A stretch of DNA of 47,263 nucleotides from CAKVLS01 sp045638465 (lineage in GTDB: Bacteria > Bacillota > Clostridia > Christensenellales > UBA1242). Below, piece after piece: positions 1 through 7,624 of the stretch (the first letter of the stretch is position 1; each line of letters begins with the position of its first letter). The stretch lies in NCBI GenBank assembly GCA_045638465.1, contig JAZUBK010000057.1, forward strand, positions 1 to 47,263, read 5' to 3'. Both the position numbers and the translations under genes were made by a program. Below the pieces are notes generated by a model. That model searched no databases and was not told the origin of the DNA. It was given only the letters and a program-made list of their open reading frames with translations.

Positions 1-208
1 CATCTGTATATACCACTAGAAATGTTGTTTTTGCACTATGGTATTGGTTATAAACATCGGCAGCAACTGCACCCTCAAAGCCACCTAATTCATCCCCTAT
101 TATAATGTTTGTGAATTGTTCATCTTCATCTAAACCATCAGTTTCTTCAACTATTTCTGTTCTTAATATTTGTTTATTGGCACTAAATAACCACTTGAAA
201 AATCCCAT
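1..208 (-). CDS. Phage-module protein of unknown function (partial, runs off left edge)
   Basis: This is the first gene after the major capsid gene on the minus strand, and only its first 69 codons lie in the window. The ATG at 208 is preceded by a clear TAGGAGAA ribosome binding site with six bases of spacing. The visible protein starts MGFFKWLF and continues into an acidic stretch (EIVEETDGLDEDEQ), then a mixed region ending near TFLVVYTD. I recognise no family. Its position after the capsid gene, where head-tail connector or decoration genes are usually found, suggests a virion or head-completion role, but that is inference from position only. The 152-base gap to the capsid gene is long for a phage late operon. 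Confidence 0.7.
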   Translation of the reverse strand, partial: MGFFKWLFSANKQILRTEIVEETDGLDEDEQFTNIIIGDELGGFEGAVAADVYNQYHSAKTTFLVVYTD

Positions 209-360
209 ATAATTCTCCTATGTTTTCTATAAATAGTATAACATAGTTTTTTGAAAATTGTTTGCTTTTTGCAAAAATTATTAGACAATTTATCCCCTAG
301 ATAGGTTATAAGCAAAAACTTTATTTTTGTTTTATGTTGCACTGCACGAAGTCTAATTTT

Positions 361-1605
361 CTAAAAGTAGCACAAGGAAAAGTCTATTTTGCTATTTTTG
401 TGAAATCTAAAATCGCTAAAACCCCTTATTTTTCGGCACTTTTTGAAAGGTCTAAACATTAGACTTATGAACTTACTAGATGGCTTATTGCAGATAAGGT
501 CAGCGTATTTAACTAAAGTAGCAGTGTACTTTGGATATCCAGCCACTTGTTTGATGATCTTTCCGTCTTCGCCCTCAAGCCAGTTCCAATCACATAGTTG
601 GTGAAGGTTAAACTCCTCTGTATTTAGCAAATACATAGTATCGTCATCAACAAATCTGTCTGAAACGATAGGAATACCGTTGTAAGCTAGAGCTCTATAA
701 CCACCCTCAAGTTCCATTACATCAATATTTCTTCTAAAGTAAGACAAATATTGAGCAAAGGCTCTTTTTACTGTAGCAGAACAAGTAATAAAGTCTACTT
801 TGCTACCAGTGTTTTCTTCTAGTTCGTCGATAGCTAGTTGAATCATATGCTCATTTATTTCACCTGCTTCGGTTTTGATATATGGATTCATCCATGGGTA
901 AAGTTCTTTGTCTACGCCATAAAGAGTACCAGTTGTCTTAAAGATTGCTCCAAGACCTGTAATTTCGTTGTCTTTTGACTTTTGAACGTACAAAGTTTGT
1001 CCTGAGGTAAAAGTTCCTGCTGGAGTTGTTGTAAATTTAATAGCTTTTGCTACTCTATCTACATAAGCAACTCTAAGACCGCAAAGTGCAGCTTCGGCAT
1101 TATCTCCAGTATAAGTGTCAATCACCATACCTTCTACAATATTTTTTACTGAAGAAAGTGTCAAAACACCATTTTCATAAGATACAACTTTAGCCAAAGC
1201 TCCAGTTCCATCACCATAAAGCATACGGCTTAGGTTGAATTGACTTGCTTTAACTAAGCCTTCCATTTCGTCGTTTAGAAGGTTTACAAAAGCTCCTGCG
1301 TTATTTGCAGATGCTCTAATTGCTTTATCTGAAATTTCTACTGTACCATAAAGGTTCTTTAGGCTGGTTACAAATTGAATGTATTTATTTTCGGCAGAAG
1401 TAGGAAGGCTACCATCTTCTGTACCAGCACCGATACCACCATTAATACCAAATGGTGCAAGTTTTCTAATTTCTTTACCCCATACATCTCTGCTTGTTTG
1501 TTTAATTTTTGCAAGAAGTGGGTTGCTATTTATATTTAGTTGGTCAGATACCACACCTAAATATACTGATTTTAGTGCGTCTTGTGCACTAGTTAATGTT
1601 ACCAT
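361..1605 (-). CDS. Phage major capsid protein, HK97-fold type, with odd C-terminus
   Basis: 414 residues. It is the main shell protein of the virion and presumably assembles on the scaffold encoded just upstream. Typical capsid features are an N-terminal stretch about residues being confined in a ring of sites (SAQDALKSVYLGVVSDQLN), a central region with GDGTGALAKV, and a C-terminal GIPIVSDRFVDDDTMYLLN segment followed by a TATLVKYADLICNKP segment where related capsids usually end. About 38 extra residues follow that point. They are rich in Phe, Lys and Arg (FRPFKKCRKIRGF) and look unlike the rest of the protein, which suggests a read-through created by a deletion or frameshift. The gene lies 10 bases after the scaffold gene. 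Capsid identity rests on length, residue pattern and gene order. Confidence 0.8.
   Translation of the reverse strand: MVTLTSAQDALKSVYLGVVSDQLNINSNPLLAKIKQTSRDVWGKEIRKLAPFGINGGIGAGTEDGSLPTSAENKYIQFVTSLKNLYGTVEISDKAIRASANNAGAFVNLLNDEMEGLVKASQFNLSRMLYGDGTGALAKVVSYENGVLTLSSVKNIVEGMVIDTYTGDNAEAALCGLRVAYVDRVAKAIKFTTTPAGTFTSGQTLYVQKSKDNEITGLGAIFKTTGTLYGVDKELYPWMNPYIKTEAGEINEHMIQLAIDELEENTGSKVDFITCSATVKRAFAQYLSYFRRNIDVMELEGGYRALAYNGIPIVSDRFVDDDTMYLLNTEEFNLHQLCDWNWLEGEDGKIIKQVAGYPKYTATLVKYADLICNKPSSKFISLMFRPFKKCRKIRGFSDFRFHKNSKIDFSLCYF
450..464. repeat. GTCTAA-ACA-TTAGAC inverted repeat inside capsid 3' end
   Basis: A perfect 6-3-6 inverted repeat at the point where the capsid coding sequence changes character. 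Further copies of the same half-site occur at 281-286 (TTAGAC) and 351-356 (GTCTAA). No function is known to me. A recombination scar or protein-binding half-sites are possible. Confidence 0.5.
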
Positions 1606-1615
1606 AAAGTTCTCC

Positions 1616-2239
1616 TTATTGTTTTTCTAGAATACTTTTGGCTATTTTTCCTGCCTCTGCAAAACTATTTGGCCTTGTATTTTTTGTTATAATTGATTTA
1701 GAACCGATTTGTTTTGCAATCATTGGCGGAACAGAACCTATATTTAGCCCCTTAAAATAGTCATCAAGTATTTTTTGTTTTATAACTTCATTGTTATAAA
1801 TATACTTTGACAAAAAATCTTCATCATTTGCCAAAGATTGTTTTGAGATATAGTTGTCAATACGAAATTTATTCCAAGCCTCAAACAACGGACTATCGCT
1901 TTGTTGCAGTTGTTTATCGTCGTTTATCATGCTTTTTAAAACATCTATATACTCTTTTGCCTCGGGGTTATTTTCTAAAAATTCCAAACTACTATCTTGG
2001 GTTTTTGTTTTGAGCCTGTCCAAATCTTTTTGAGAGGCAGATAGTTGTTGGCACTTTTTTGTAAATTCTTTTTGTAAATTTTCATAGGCCTTTTCTAAAC
2101 TTTCAGAATTTTTGAATTTGCCGAGTATGGAGCCAGAATCTTTTTCTCCCTCTGCCCCGTCTACATTTTCTTGCACGGCTGTGCTTTGGGCGGTGATTTT
2201 TTCTTCTGGTTGTTCCATAATATCTTGTTTTTCTTCCAT
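1616..2239 (-). CDS. Phage capsid scaffold protein
   Basis: 207 residues, highly charged and predicted almost entirely helical, with no membrane segment. The first 35 residues are Glu/Gln-rich and probably disordered. A coiled-coil-like part follows (LEKAYENLQKEFTKKCQQL around 48-67), and the end is a basic helix (SFAEAGKIAKSILEKQ), the kind of C-terminal helix scaffolds use to contact the coat protein. It lies between the portal (2 bases upstream) and capsid genes, the standard position of a scaffold. It should assemble the procapsid and then leave or be degraded. No protease signature is visible, so a fused maturation protease is unlikely. The assignment is based on position and composition, because scaffolds share little sequence. 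Confidence 0.75.
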   Translation of the reverse strand: MEEKQDIMEQPEEKITAQSTAVQENVDGAEGEKDSGSILGKFKNSESLEKAYENLQKEFTKKCQQLSASQKDLDRLKTKTQDSSLEFLENNPEAKEYIDVLKSMINDDKQLQQSDSPLFEAWNKFRIDNYISKQSLANDEDFLSKYIYNNEVIKQKILDDYFKGLNIGSVPPMIAKQIGSKSIITKNTRPNSFAEAGKIAKSILEKQ

Positions 2240-2241
2240 AA

Positions 2242-4113
2242 TTACTCCTTTTGTTCGTTCATCTTTTTATATGTTTTGTGCACTCTTATATGCGCAAGTA
2301 GTTTGTCTTTTAGGTTTGGAGATAATTTTTGTTTTTCTTCAAACTCATTTGATAGCATATAGGCGATATGCGTTTTGATATGATAGTCATGGTCGTCAAT
2401 CTCTAAAACCTCTACCTTATTGTGATTTTTTGATAGAGAGATGTTTTCGTTTTCGGCTCTTTTTATATGTAATCTTTCGATATCAACGCCATCTTCCCAT
2501 ACGCCAAAACCAAGCATCTCAAGTAATTTGATTTTGTTGTAGTCAGACATTTTGCCTTCGCTATTATACAAAAGCCCCTTATCTAACATTTCAAAAATAC
2601 TTGCTCGTCTTTGAGCAAGGCTTTCGCCTAGTTCGTTTTCGGTTTCAAAGACGATATCTTCTGAAGAAATATCGCTGTTGTTAAAATATATTACTTCTAC
2701 TTGACCTTTGTTTGAAAGTTTCAAAAGTCGTGGAGTTGTAGCAAATTGTTTGTACAATCTAAGAATATGTTTTGCGATTTCTTTTACAGCGTACTTTATA
2801 TTATCTATGGTTGGAGCAAGTCTTGATTCGGCTTGTTCAAGCAAAAGTTGTAGAGAAACACCACTAATATTTGATTTAATCTTAGAAAACTCCGCAAATA
2901 TCTCACTGACACCACTTATTTCGTAAAACTCTTGCAAAAGCCTTTCTTCTTCTTTTATAAAGTCAGCTGGTACAGAGTCGCTCTTTAGAATATCCGGAGG
3001 ATTAGCACCTTGCCTATAAATCAAAACTTTACCAGGCGACAATCCCTCTTCTTCTAATAGGTCAGTATCAACTGAGCCGTCTTCTACAGACAAAACACCC
3101 ATTGATAATCTATTTAGATATTCGTGTTTTCGATTTTTTATAGCGTTATATGCCCTTTGAATAGGAATAATTCGCTCGATTATACTGCTCCCCCAAAAGC
3201 AACCTGGTTTGTCAATAGCTACTTGTCTTATAAATGGGAAAGTTCTTTTTTCATCGATGCCGTTTATAAATGGTAATTCTCCCATATAAAGTAATTTGTC
3301 TTGGCAAATAGTAATAAGTCTGCCATTAGGATATTTTACTGTTGGTGCTTCGTACTTTTCGATGACTACAGCGTGATTTGATTTTATAGTTGAGGTAAAC
3401 TTACTAGAACTTGCAGCATATCCCATACCACCTAGTCCTTCTTTGTTTTCTAGCGAAAACACGTCTACATCTTCGGGCACAACATCTACACCCCAGATAG
3501 CCTTGATAGTGTCTACGCTATAGGCTTTGGCATGGATCAAACTTGTGCACTCTTCTAAAGAGTTATAGCAATTTGCCTCTGGGAAAATTTCGTATGGCGG
3601 GATAGCCATAATCTCCAAATCACCCTCTTTGATGCTATTGCCAAGGTTGTCTTTTGCGATTGTTTTGCCTTTTTGGTTTTTCCAGATTACTTTGTAAAAG
3701 GAAGTTCCACATATTTCACTCCATTTAGTTGCCTCGGCAATAACTTTACTTAGGTTAAATTTTTGGTATGTAGATTCTAAAATATCCTTTGATAACTTTG
3801 CAACTTTGATATCTGCCTCTTCGCTACTTGCAGGAATTACAGACATTTTTGGTCTTATAGAAACAAGTTTTGAAAGTCTAACATCTACAATAGGAGCTAT
3901 ATGGTTAAAAACTTCTCGCTCTTGCCAAAAATATTTTTTGTCGTATTCTTCTACATTATTTAGCATAGAAACAAAACAATATTGGTTGCCAAGCAAAAAA
4001 TTATTGTTTAGTTGCCAAGTGGCCTCATAAATTTTTCTCTCTTCTCGCCTTTGGGCAAAGTCTTTTGTGATCTCTTCTATAAGCAGTTGTGTTGCTCTGT
4101 CTTTATTTTTCAT
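2242..4113 (-). CDS. Phage portal protein, P22-like
   Basis: 623 residues. The portal forms the dodecameric ring at one capsid vertex through which the terminase pumps DNA and to which the tail attaches. The length and N-terminal pattern fit the P22-type portal family: helical start with FAQRREERKIYEATWQLNNN, then NHIAPIVDVRLSKLVSIRPKMSVIPAS, then WSEICGTSFYKVIWKN. The central part has IAIPPYE-like text (MAIPPYEIFPEA) and CFWGSSIIERIIPIQRAYNAI, followed by long C-terminal helices. The ATG overlaps the preceding 92-codon gene by four bases (ATGA), so translation is probably coupled. The scaffold gene follows after two bases. Confidence 0.88.
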   Translation of the reverse strand: MKNKDRATQLLIEEITKDFAQRREERKIYEATWQLNNNFLLGNQYCFVSMLNNVEEYDKKYFWQEREVFNHIAPIVDVRLSKLVSIRPKMSVIPASSEEADIKVAKLSKDILESTYQKFNLSKVIAEATKWSEICGTSFYKVIWKNQKGKTIAKDNLGNSIKEGDLEIMAIPPYEIFPEANCYNSLEECTSLIHAKAYSVDTIKAIWGVDVVPEDVDVFSLENKEGLGGMGYAASSSKFTSTIKSNHAVVIEKYEAPTVKYPNGRLITICQDKLLYMGELPFINGIDEKRTFPFIRQVAIDKPGCFWGSSIIERIIPIQRAYNAIKNRKHEYLNRLSMGVLSVEDGSVDTDLLEEEGLSPGKVLIYRQGANPPDILKSDSVPADFIKEEERLLQEFYEISGVSEIFAEFSKIKSNISGVSLQLLLEQAESRLAPTIDNIKYAVKEIAKHILRLYKQFATTPRLLKLSNKGQVEVIYFNNSDISSEDIVFETENELGESLAQRRASIFEMLDKGLLYNSEGKMSDYNKIKLLEMLGFGVWEDGVDIERLHIKRAENENISLSKNHNKVEVLEIDDHDYHIKTHIAYMLSNEFEEKQKLSPNLKDKLLAHIRVHKTYKKMNEQKE

Positions 4114-4388
4114 AAATTCTCCTTTTTGTCTAAAAGTTTGATTAATCTTTCTTTTTCGGCGATAAGCTCTTGATCTGTCATATCGTCAAACTCACCCTTT
4201 TCTTTTTCGCCGTCAAGCAGTAGCTTGAACGTAGATAAATCAGGCGGGATATCTTTTGAGGTTACTTTCTTTTTTTGAAGTATCATACCCTCATCGGTAT
4301 TTGTGTATTCCTCAACAATTTCGGTGGCAGTATATCCCATAGCCTTTTTTAAAAGGGCTTTTTTTATATCTTTGTCTATTGATTTCAT
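4110..4388 (-). CDS. Small phage protein between terminase and portal, possibly terminase-small-subunit-related
   Basis: 92 residues, charged and soluble. The pattern KKALLKKAMGYTATEIVEEY, followed by VTSKDIPPDLSTFKLLL, recalls the C-terminal half of some small terminase subunits (a basic GYT/GYD segment, then a IPPD motif and a helix), but the N-terminal HTH of a full TerS is absent. The C-terminus is a charged helix (ELIAEKERLIKLLDKKE). It starts 8 bases after the terminase gene and overlaps the portal gene by four bases, so it is part of the late operon. It could be a reduced TerS, a packaging cofactor or an unrelated helper. The gene is well supported by context, its role is not. Confidence 0.6.
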   Translation of the reverse strand: MKSIDKDIKKALLKKAMGYTATEIVEEYTNTDEGMILQKKKVTSKDIPPDLSTFKLLLDGEKEKGEFDDMTDQELIAEKERLIKLLDKKENL

Positions 4389-4396
4389 TATTTCTC

Positions 4397-5836
4397 CTAT
4401 AAACTTACTTTGTCGTGTTTTATCCTCCTAATCAGCCTATCTTTATCTTTTGTTATTTGGCTTTTTTGTGTTGTAGGCTTTGCATTTTCGGGGCGGGACA
4501 TTATGTAATATCTAAGTTCGTCTAGGCAGTGGTCGTCTTTTTTGATGGGCACATCATTATTTCCCCAAAAATAACTTTTTATCTCTCGTATAAGGTTAGT
4601 ACAATTTTTGAATATAAAAAGTTTGCTTTCGCCTTGGGCGTTTTTTAGATAACTTTTTACCTTAGATATACCCGAAAACAAATCTTTGTTTACTTTTGGG
4701 TTTACTAAAATGCCATTATCGTAGAAAAGTTCGCTTACAGACTTGTTAGAGGCTAGTGTTTTTTGGTTGGCAGCACTATCGATAAGAGCGCTGAGCCTAC
4801 CACTACTATCAAAGTGCCAATTAAGTTTCTTTGCTAGTTCAATAATTTTTTGGGCGTGATACTCTACTGTTTTGCCCTGCATAAAATGTTCGCCTACTAC
4901 ATATATATTTCCATCATAATCTACCGCATAAAAGTGACAAGCCAAGGGGTTGTTAAGTCCTGGGTCTATAGATATATTGTCTTGCCAGTCTTGAGGGATA
5001 GTAAATGGTTCTATTACATTAATAGACTCATCAAACTCTGTATAAACAAGACCTGAACTTGAGGTAAACTTGCCGTACTTTCTACTCTCTAGTTCGCCAC
5101 TAGACAAAGTTTGCTCAAGCTTTTTTATTTCATCATTATCAAGATAGGGGTTGTCCTCCCACTGCATAAACTCACACCAGATATCTGGGCTATTTGTCGG
5201 ATTTAGATATATTTGGGTGTAAACCCACGTAAGACCTTTTAGCGGGGTCATTGTGCCAAAGATATCGCCTCTTTTGTCCAGCACCCTCATCAAACACTCG
5301 TTGTAGATATCAAAAGGTGGCTCTTCGTCAAACCACACATAATCAAGTGATGTGCCCTGGAACTTTTCTCTGCCTTGGTCACAACTTTTGAAACCAATTC
5401 TTGAGATACCACCAAAAATGTTCTTGATAGTAATAAAGTCAATTACTCCATTTTGTGGGTTGTCTTTTTTGCCAGATAGCATAGATATATCTACTATCCA
5501 ATCGGGATTGAGATAGTGCAAGATTTTACTTTGGGCAACATCTCTTTGCACTTGTTGAGATAGAGAAACAACCCAACCCGTAGTTGATTGTTTGTTTTTT
5601 CGGTAAGGGTGTATACCCCTTGCCATATACACGACCTCTACTGCCCCACACTCAGTTTTGCCACTTCGGTTACCACCAAATACCCAACGATTCTTTTGAG
5701 GAGCTTTGTGAAAGGCAATTTGTTTGAAGTGGTATGGCGCAGAAGTGTTATAATACAAAACTTTATTTTTTGCCTTTCTTGAGGCTAGTTCTTTTTCTAT
5801 TTTTTTAATTTTTAGCAAAATTTTTTTATCTAGCAT
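4397..5836 (-). CDS. Phage terminase large subunit (packaging ATPase and nuclease)
   Basis: 479 residues from the ATG at 5836, which has GAGGAG four bases upstream. An in-frame ATG further up lacks such a site. The ATPase domain shows Walker A GGNRSGKT at about 54-61 and Walker B YVWFDEE at about 166-171. The C-terminal nuclease domain has an RNase H-like acidic set: D291 in SIDPGLNNP, D353 in ALIDSAA and D439/E440 in CLDELRYY. All key residues are present, so it should be active. It cuts phage concatemers and drives DNA into the prohead through the portal encoded downstream. A normal small subunit gene is not visible; the 92-codon gene that follows is the only candidate. The divergent SH3-protein gene starts 78 bases away. 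Confidence 0.9.
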   Translation of the reverse strand: MLDKKILLKIKKIEKELASRKAKNKVLYYNTSAPYHFKQIAFHKAPQKNRWVFGGNRSGKTECGAVEVVYMARGIHPYRKNKQSTTGWVVSLSQQVQRDVAQSKILHYLNPDWIVDISMLSGKKDNPQNGVIDFITIKNIFGGISRIGFKSCDQGREKFQGTSLDYVWFDEEPPFDIYNECLMRVLDKRGDIFGTMTPLKGLTWVYTQIYLNPTNSPDIWCEFMQWEDNPYLDNDEIKKLEQTLSSGELESRKYGKFTSSSGLVYTEFDESINVIEPFTIPQDWQDNISIDPGLNNPLACHFYAVDYDGNIYVVGEHFMQGKTVEYHAQKIIELAKKLNWHFDSSGRLSALIDSAANQKTLASNKSVSELFYDNGILVNPKVNKDLFSGISKVKSYLKNAQGESKLFIFKNCTNLIREIKSYFWGNNDVPIKKDDHCLDELRYYIMSRPENAKPTTQKSQITKDKDRLIRRIKHDKVSL

Positions 5837-5914
5837 AAAACTCCTCTTTTTTGACAATAAAATATAAATTAGGAAGTGAAAAATGTTGTACATTAACTAT
5901 AAGGAGATTTTTTT

Positions 5915-6652
5915 ATGAAATGTCTTTTTTTGTTTTTGTTTATAGCTTTGTTTTGTCCGCAAACAAAATCTTATGCTGACAATATCTACTTTGCACAAAT
6001 AATAAATCCCGACACATACTTGTATCGAGATCTAAATAAAAATATAATTTGCAGTTTGCCCGAAACTTATTTTGTAAAAATAAGCGGATACTCAAACGGC
6101 TTTTATACTGCAAGTTATAATGGAATAAATGGTTATATAAAATCAAATGAGGTAAAAGTGATAAGTGGCACTCCAAAAAAGCCCTTTTTAACCGATGCCA
6201 CATTTAGGATCTTTGCTAGTGATTATGCAACTCTAAAGTCCGCCCCTAGTATGCTATCGCATGATATCACCTCTCTTCCGATAAATGAGCCTTTGGCTTA
6301 TATCGGCAAAACATACGGAAGTGAACTTATATCAGGCAGAGGCAATGTTTGGTATTATTGCTCATATAAACAAAATAACCAAAATGTTAATGGCTATGTT
6401 TATGCTGGGCTTTGCGACAATCTTGATATAAACTATAATACAGAAGTTGTTGACTTTATCCCAAACCCCTTTACTTCTATAAGCACCGAATATATAGAAT
6501 ATCTCAATAGCAAAAGCGGAAAGCAAACAGTAATCTTGAGTGTAATGTTTATTGCTGGTGTTTTTACATTTCTCTTGTTTTTACCAGTGATTGTAAAAAA
6601 TCACAAAATAAAACCACCCTCTATATACAATATAGAAGATGGCAAAATATAA
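5915..6652 (+). CDS. Secreted SH3-like protein with C-terminal membrane anchor
   Basis: 245 residues. Residues 1-21 form a signal peptide (MKCLFLFLFIALFCPQTKSYA). Two bacterial SH3-like repeats follow: one around 27-80 with YLYRDLNKNIICSLPE and GINGYIKSNEVKV, and one around 95-170 with LKSAPSM and VNGYVYAGL. The G-Y-(I/V)-x pattern is the usual last strand of such domains. A single membrane helix lies at about 205-228 with a short basic tail, so the domains should face outside. The start has TAAGGAG upstream. The gene sits on the opposite strand between the phage late regulator and terminase and could be a moron gene carried by the phage, or chromosomal. The architecture matches the larger protein at 7625. 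Confidence 0.75.
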   Translation: MKCLFLFLFIALFCPQTKSYADNIYFAQIINPDTYLYRDLNKNIICSLPETYFVKISGYSNGFYTASYNGINGYIKSNEVKVISGTPKKPFLTDATFRIFASDYATLKSAPSMLSHDITSLPINEPLAYIGKTYGSELISGRGNVWYYCSYKQNNQNVNGYVYAGLCDNLDINYNTEVVDFIPNPFTSISTEYIEYLNSKSGKQTVILSVMFIAGVFTFLLFLPVIVKNHKIKPPSIYNIEDGKI

Positions 6653-6658
6653 GCTTAT

Positions 6659-6690
6659 AAACCTACTATTTATGGTAGGTTTTTTTACGA
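6659..6690. terminator. Bidirectional terminator between convergent genes
   Basis: ACCTACTA and TGGTAGGT pair around a TTTA loop (one G-T pair), followed by a run of T on the plus strand. It ends the SH3-protein gene and lies at the 3' end of the convergent late-regulator gene. Confidence 0.85.
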
Positions 6691-7209
6691 TACTTGTTTT
6701 ACTTTTCGCATCAGATAATCACATATTAATAATTGATTGTTGTTTTGGTCATTTGCCTTTTCGTCAAAAAAACCAATAAAGTTTGAAAACCACTTTTCTT
6801 TGATAACCTTAGATAAAAAGTTATTGCACAAAATATTTTCTATCTCAAGCATACGACAAAAGGCTTCAAAGGCACTATTTGCCCTTCTAAAAAAAGTACG
6901 CATACATATACCCAAAAGTTCAGATATTTCTGCTGGAGATACATTATCTATATATCTTAGCAAGATAAGTTTTTTATTCTTTTCGTTTAACTTTGCGATA
7001 CTTTTATCAATCAAAACTTTTATGTTTATAAGATGTATTTTTCTTTCGGTCAGAGAAATAATCTCCCCCGCAAAACTATCCATACTACACCCAAAAGACA
7101 CTTCAGGTTCGTAGGTTTTTGTTTTTATTTGTCTATCAATTGCATCTGCCATAGGCTCTAAATACCTATATATATTAAGCAGTGCCTTACCCAAAATACT
7201 TATTTTCAT
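6685..7209 (-). CDS. Sigma-70 region-4-like phage late transcription regulator (ArpU-type)
   Basis: 174 residues from the ATG at 7209, which has GGGGAGG just upstream. An upstream in-frame ATG at 7260 would lie at or before the predicted transcription start, so the shorter form is preferred. The middle carries a sigma region 4-type HTH: LILLRYIDNVSPAEISELLGI, then RTFFRRANSAFEAF as the recognition-helix part. There is no region 2, so this is not a full sigma factor. ArpU and RinA proteins of this shape switch on packaging and lysis genes in Firmicutes phages, and this gene lies just upstream of the terminase, as they do. The last 55 residues are of unknown role. Confidence 0.65.
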   Translation of the reverse strand: MKISILGKALLNIYRYLEPMADAIDRQIKTKTYEPEVSFGCSMDSFAGEIISLTERKIHLINIKVLIDKSIAKLNEKNKKLILLRYIDNVSPAEISELLGICMRTFFRRANSAFEAFCRMLEIENILCNNFLSKVIKEKWFSNFIGFFDEKANDQNNNQLLICDYLMRKVKQVS

Positions 7210-7262
7210 AATACCTCCCCGCTGTCTGAAGATAAATAACTTTTTCTTTGCTTCCTGCAATC

Positions 7263-7291
7263 AGTATATTCGCCAGTATTTACTTATTCAA
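7263..7291 (-). promoter_or_regulatory. Sigma-A-like promoter of the late-regulator gene
   Basis: On the minus strand TTGAAT (7291-7286), a 17-base spacer and TATACT (7268-7263). The expected start point is near 7256, about 47 bases before the ATG at 7209. Confidence 0.65.
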
Positions 7292-7368
7292 ACTTTTGTG
7301 ACATATTTTTGAATATTTTTGTAAAATATTATCACTCAAATGTTTAGAAAATCAAAGAAAAATGTGAA

Positions 7369-7408
7369 AGGGTGTTTTCTTCAAACATATGTTCTATAAT
7401 AACACCCT
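7369..7408. repeat. Nested inverted repeat AGGGTGTT ... AACACCCT
   Basis: Eight-base arms at 7369-7376 and 7401-7408 enclose a 24-base interval. That interval itself contains the perfect palindrome AACATATGTT at 7384-7393. It could be a regulator site or a folded RNA. Confidence 0.55.
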
Positions 7409-7413
7409 ATATA

Positions 7414-7428
7414 TGACAGGTGCTGTCA
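7414..7428. repeat. Inverted repeat TGACAG-GTG-CTGTCA
   Basis: A perfect 6-3-6 inverted repeat six bases beyond the larger nested repeat. Its size and symmetry fit a dimeric regulator operator. Confidence 0.5.
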
Positions 7429-7553
7429 AGATTGGTATTTTTGTGAAAATTTTTTTAAGATTTTTTTGTAAAAAAATGTTGTTTTTTGTTGGACTTTATC
7501 TTTCAAAAGTGATATCCTTATAGTCTGCCGTCTGAAAAAAGCGGCAAAATTTT

Positions 7554-7581
7554 TTGTCAAAGTAGTCTGTTTTTATAGATT
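7554..7581 (+). promoter_or_regulatory. Possible promoter of the 7625 surface-protein gene
   Basis: TTGTCA (7554-7559), a 16-base spacer and TAGATT (7576-7581). The -10 match is only partial. A start near 7588 would give a leader of under 40 bases that ends in TTAGGAG before the ATG. Confidence 0.35.
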
Positions 7582-7624
7582 ATTTTGAACATATTATATA
7601 TAATAAATATTAGGAGATTTACTT

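Larger units (their letters stand above)
7210..7624. other. 415-base gene-free region with two promoters and nested inverted repeats
   Basis: This divergent intergenic region holds a well-formed minus-strand promoter near 7263-7291, inverted repeats at 7369-7428 and a possible plus-strand promoter near 7554-7581. No ORF, tRNA or known RNA family was recognised. If the phage module is a prophage, its right-hand boundary may fall here. Confidence 0.6.

Noticed and set aside
7526..7552. Short hairpin TGCCG ... CGGCA followed by A and T run before the 7625 gene
   Set aside because: The stem is only five bases, and four A's separate it from the T run, so it is too weak to call a terminator or attenuator.
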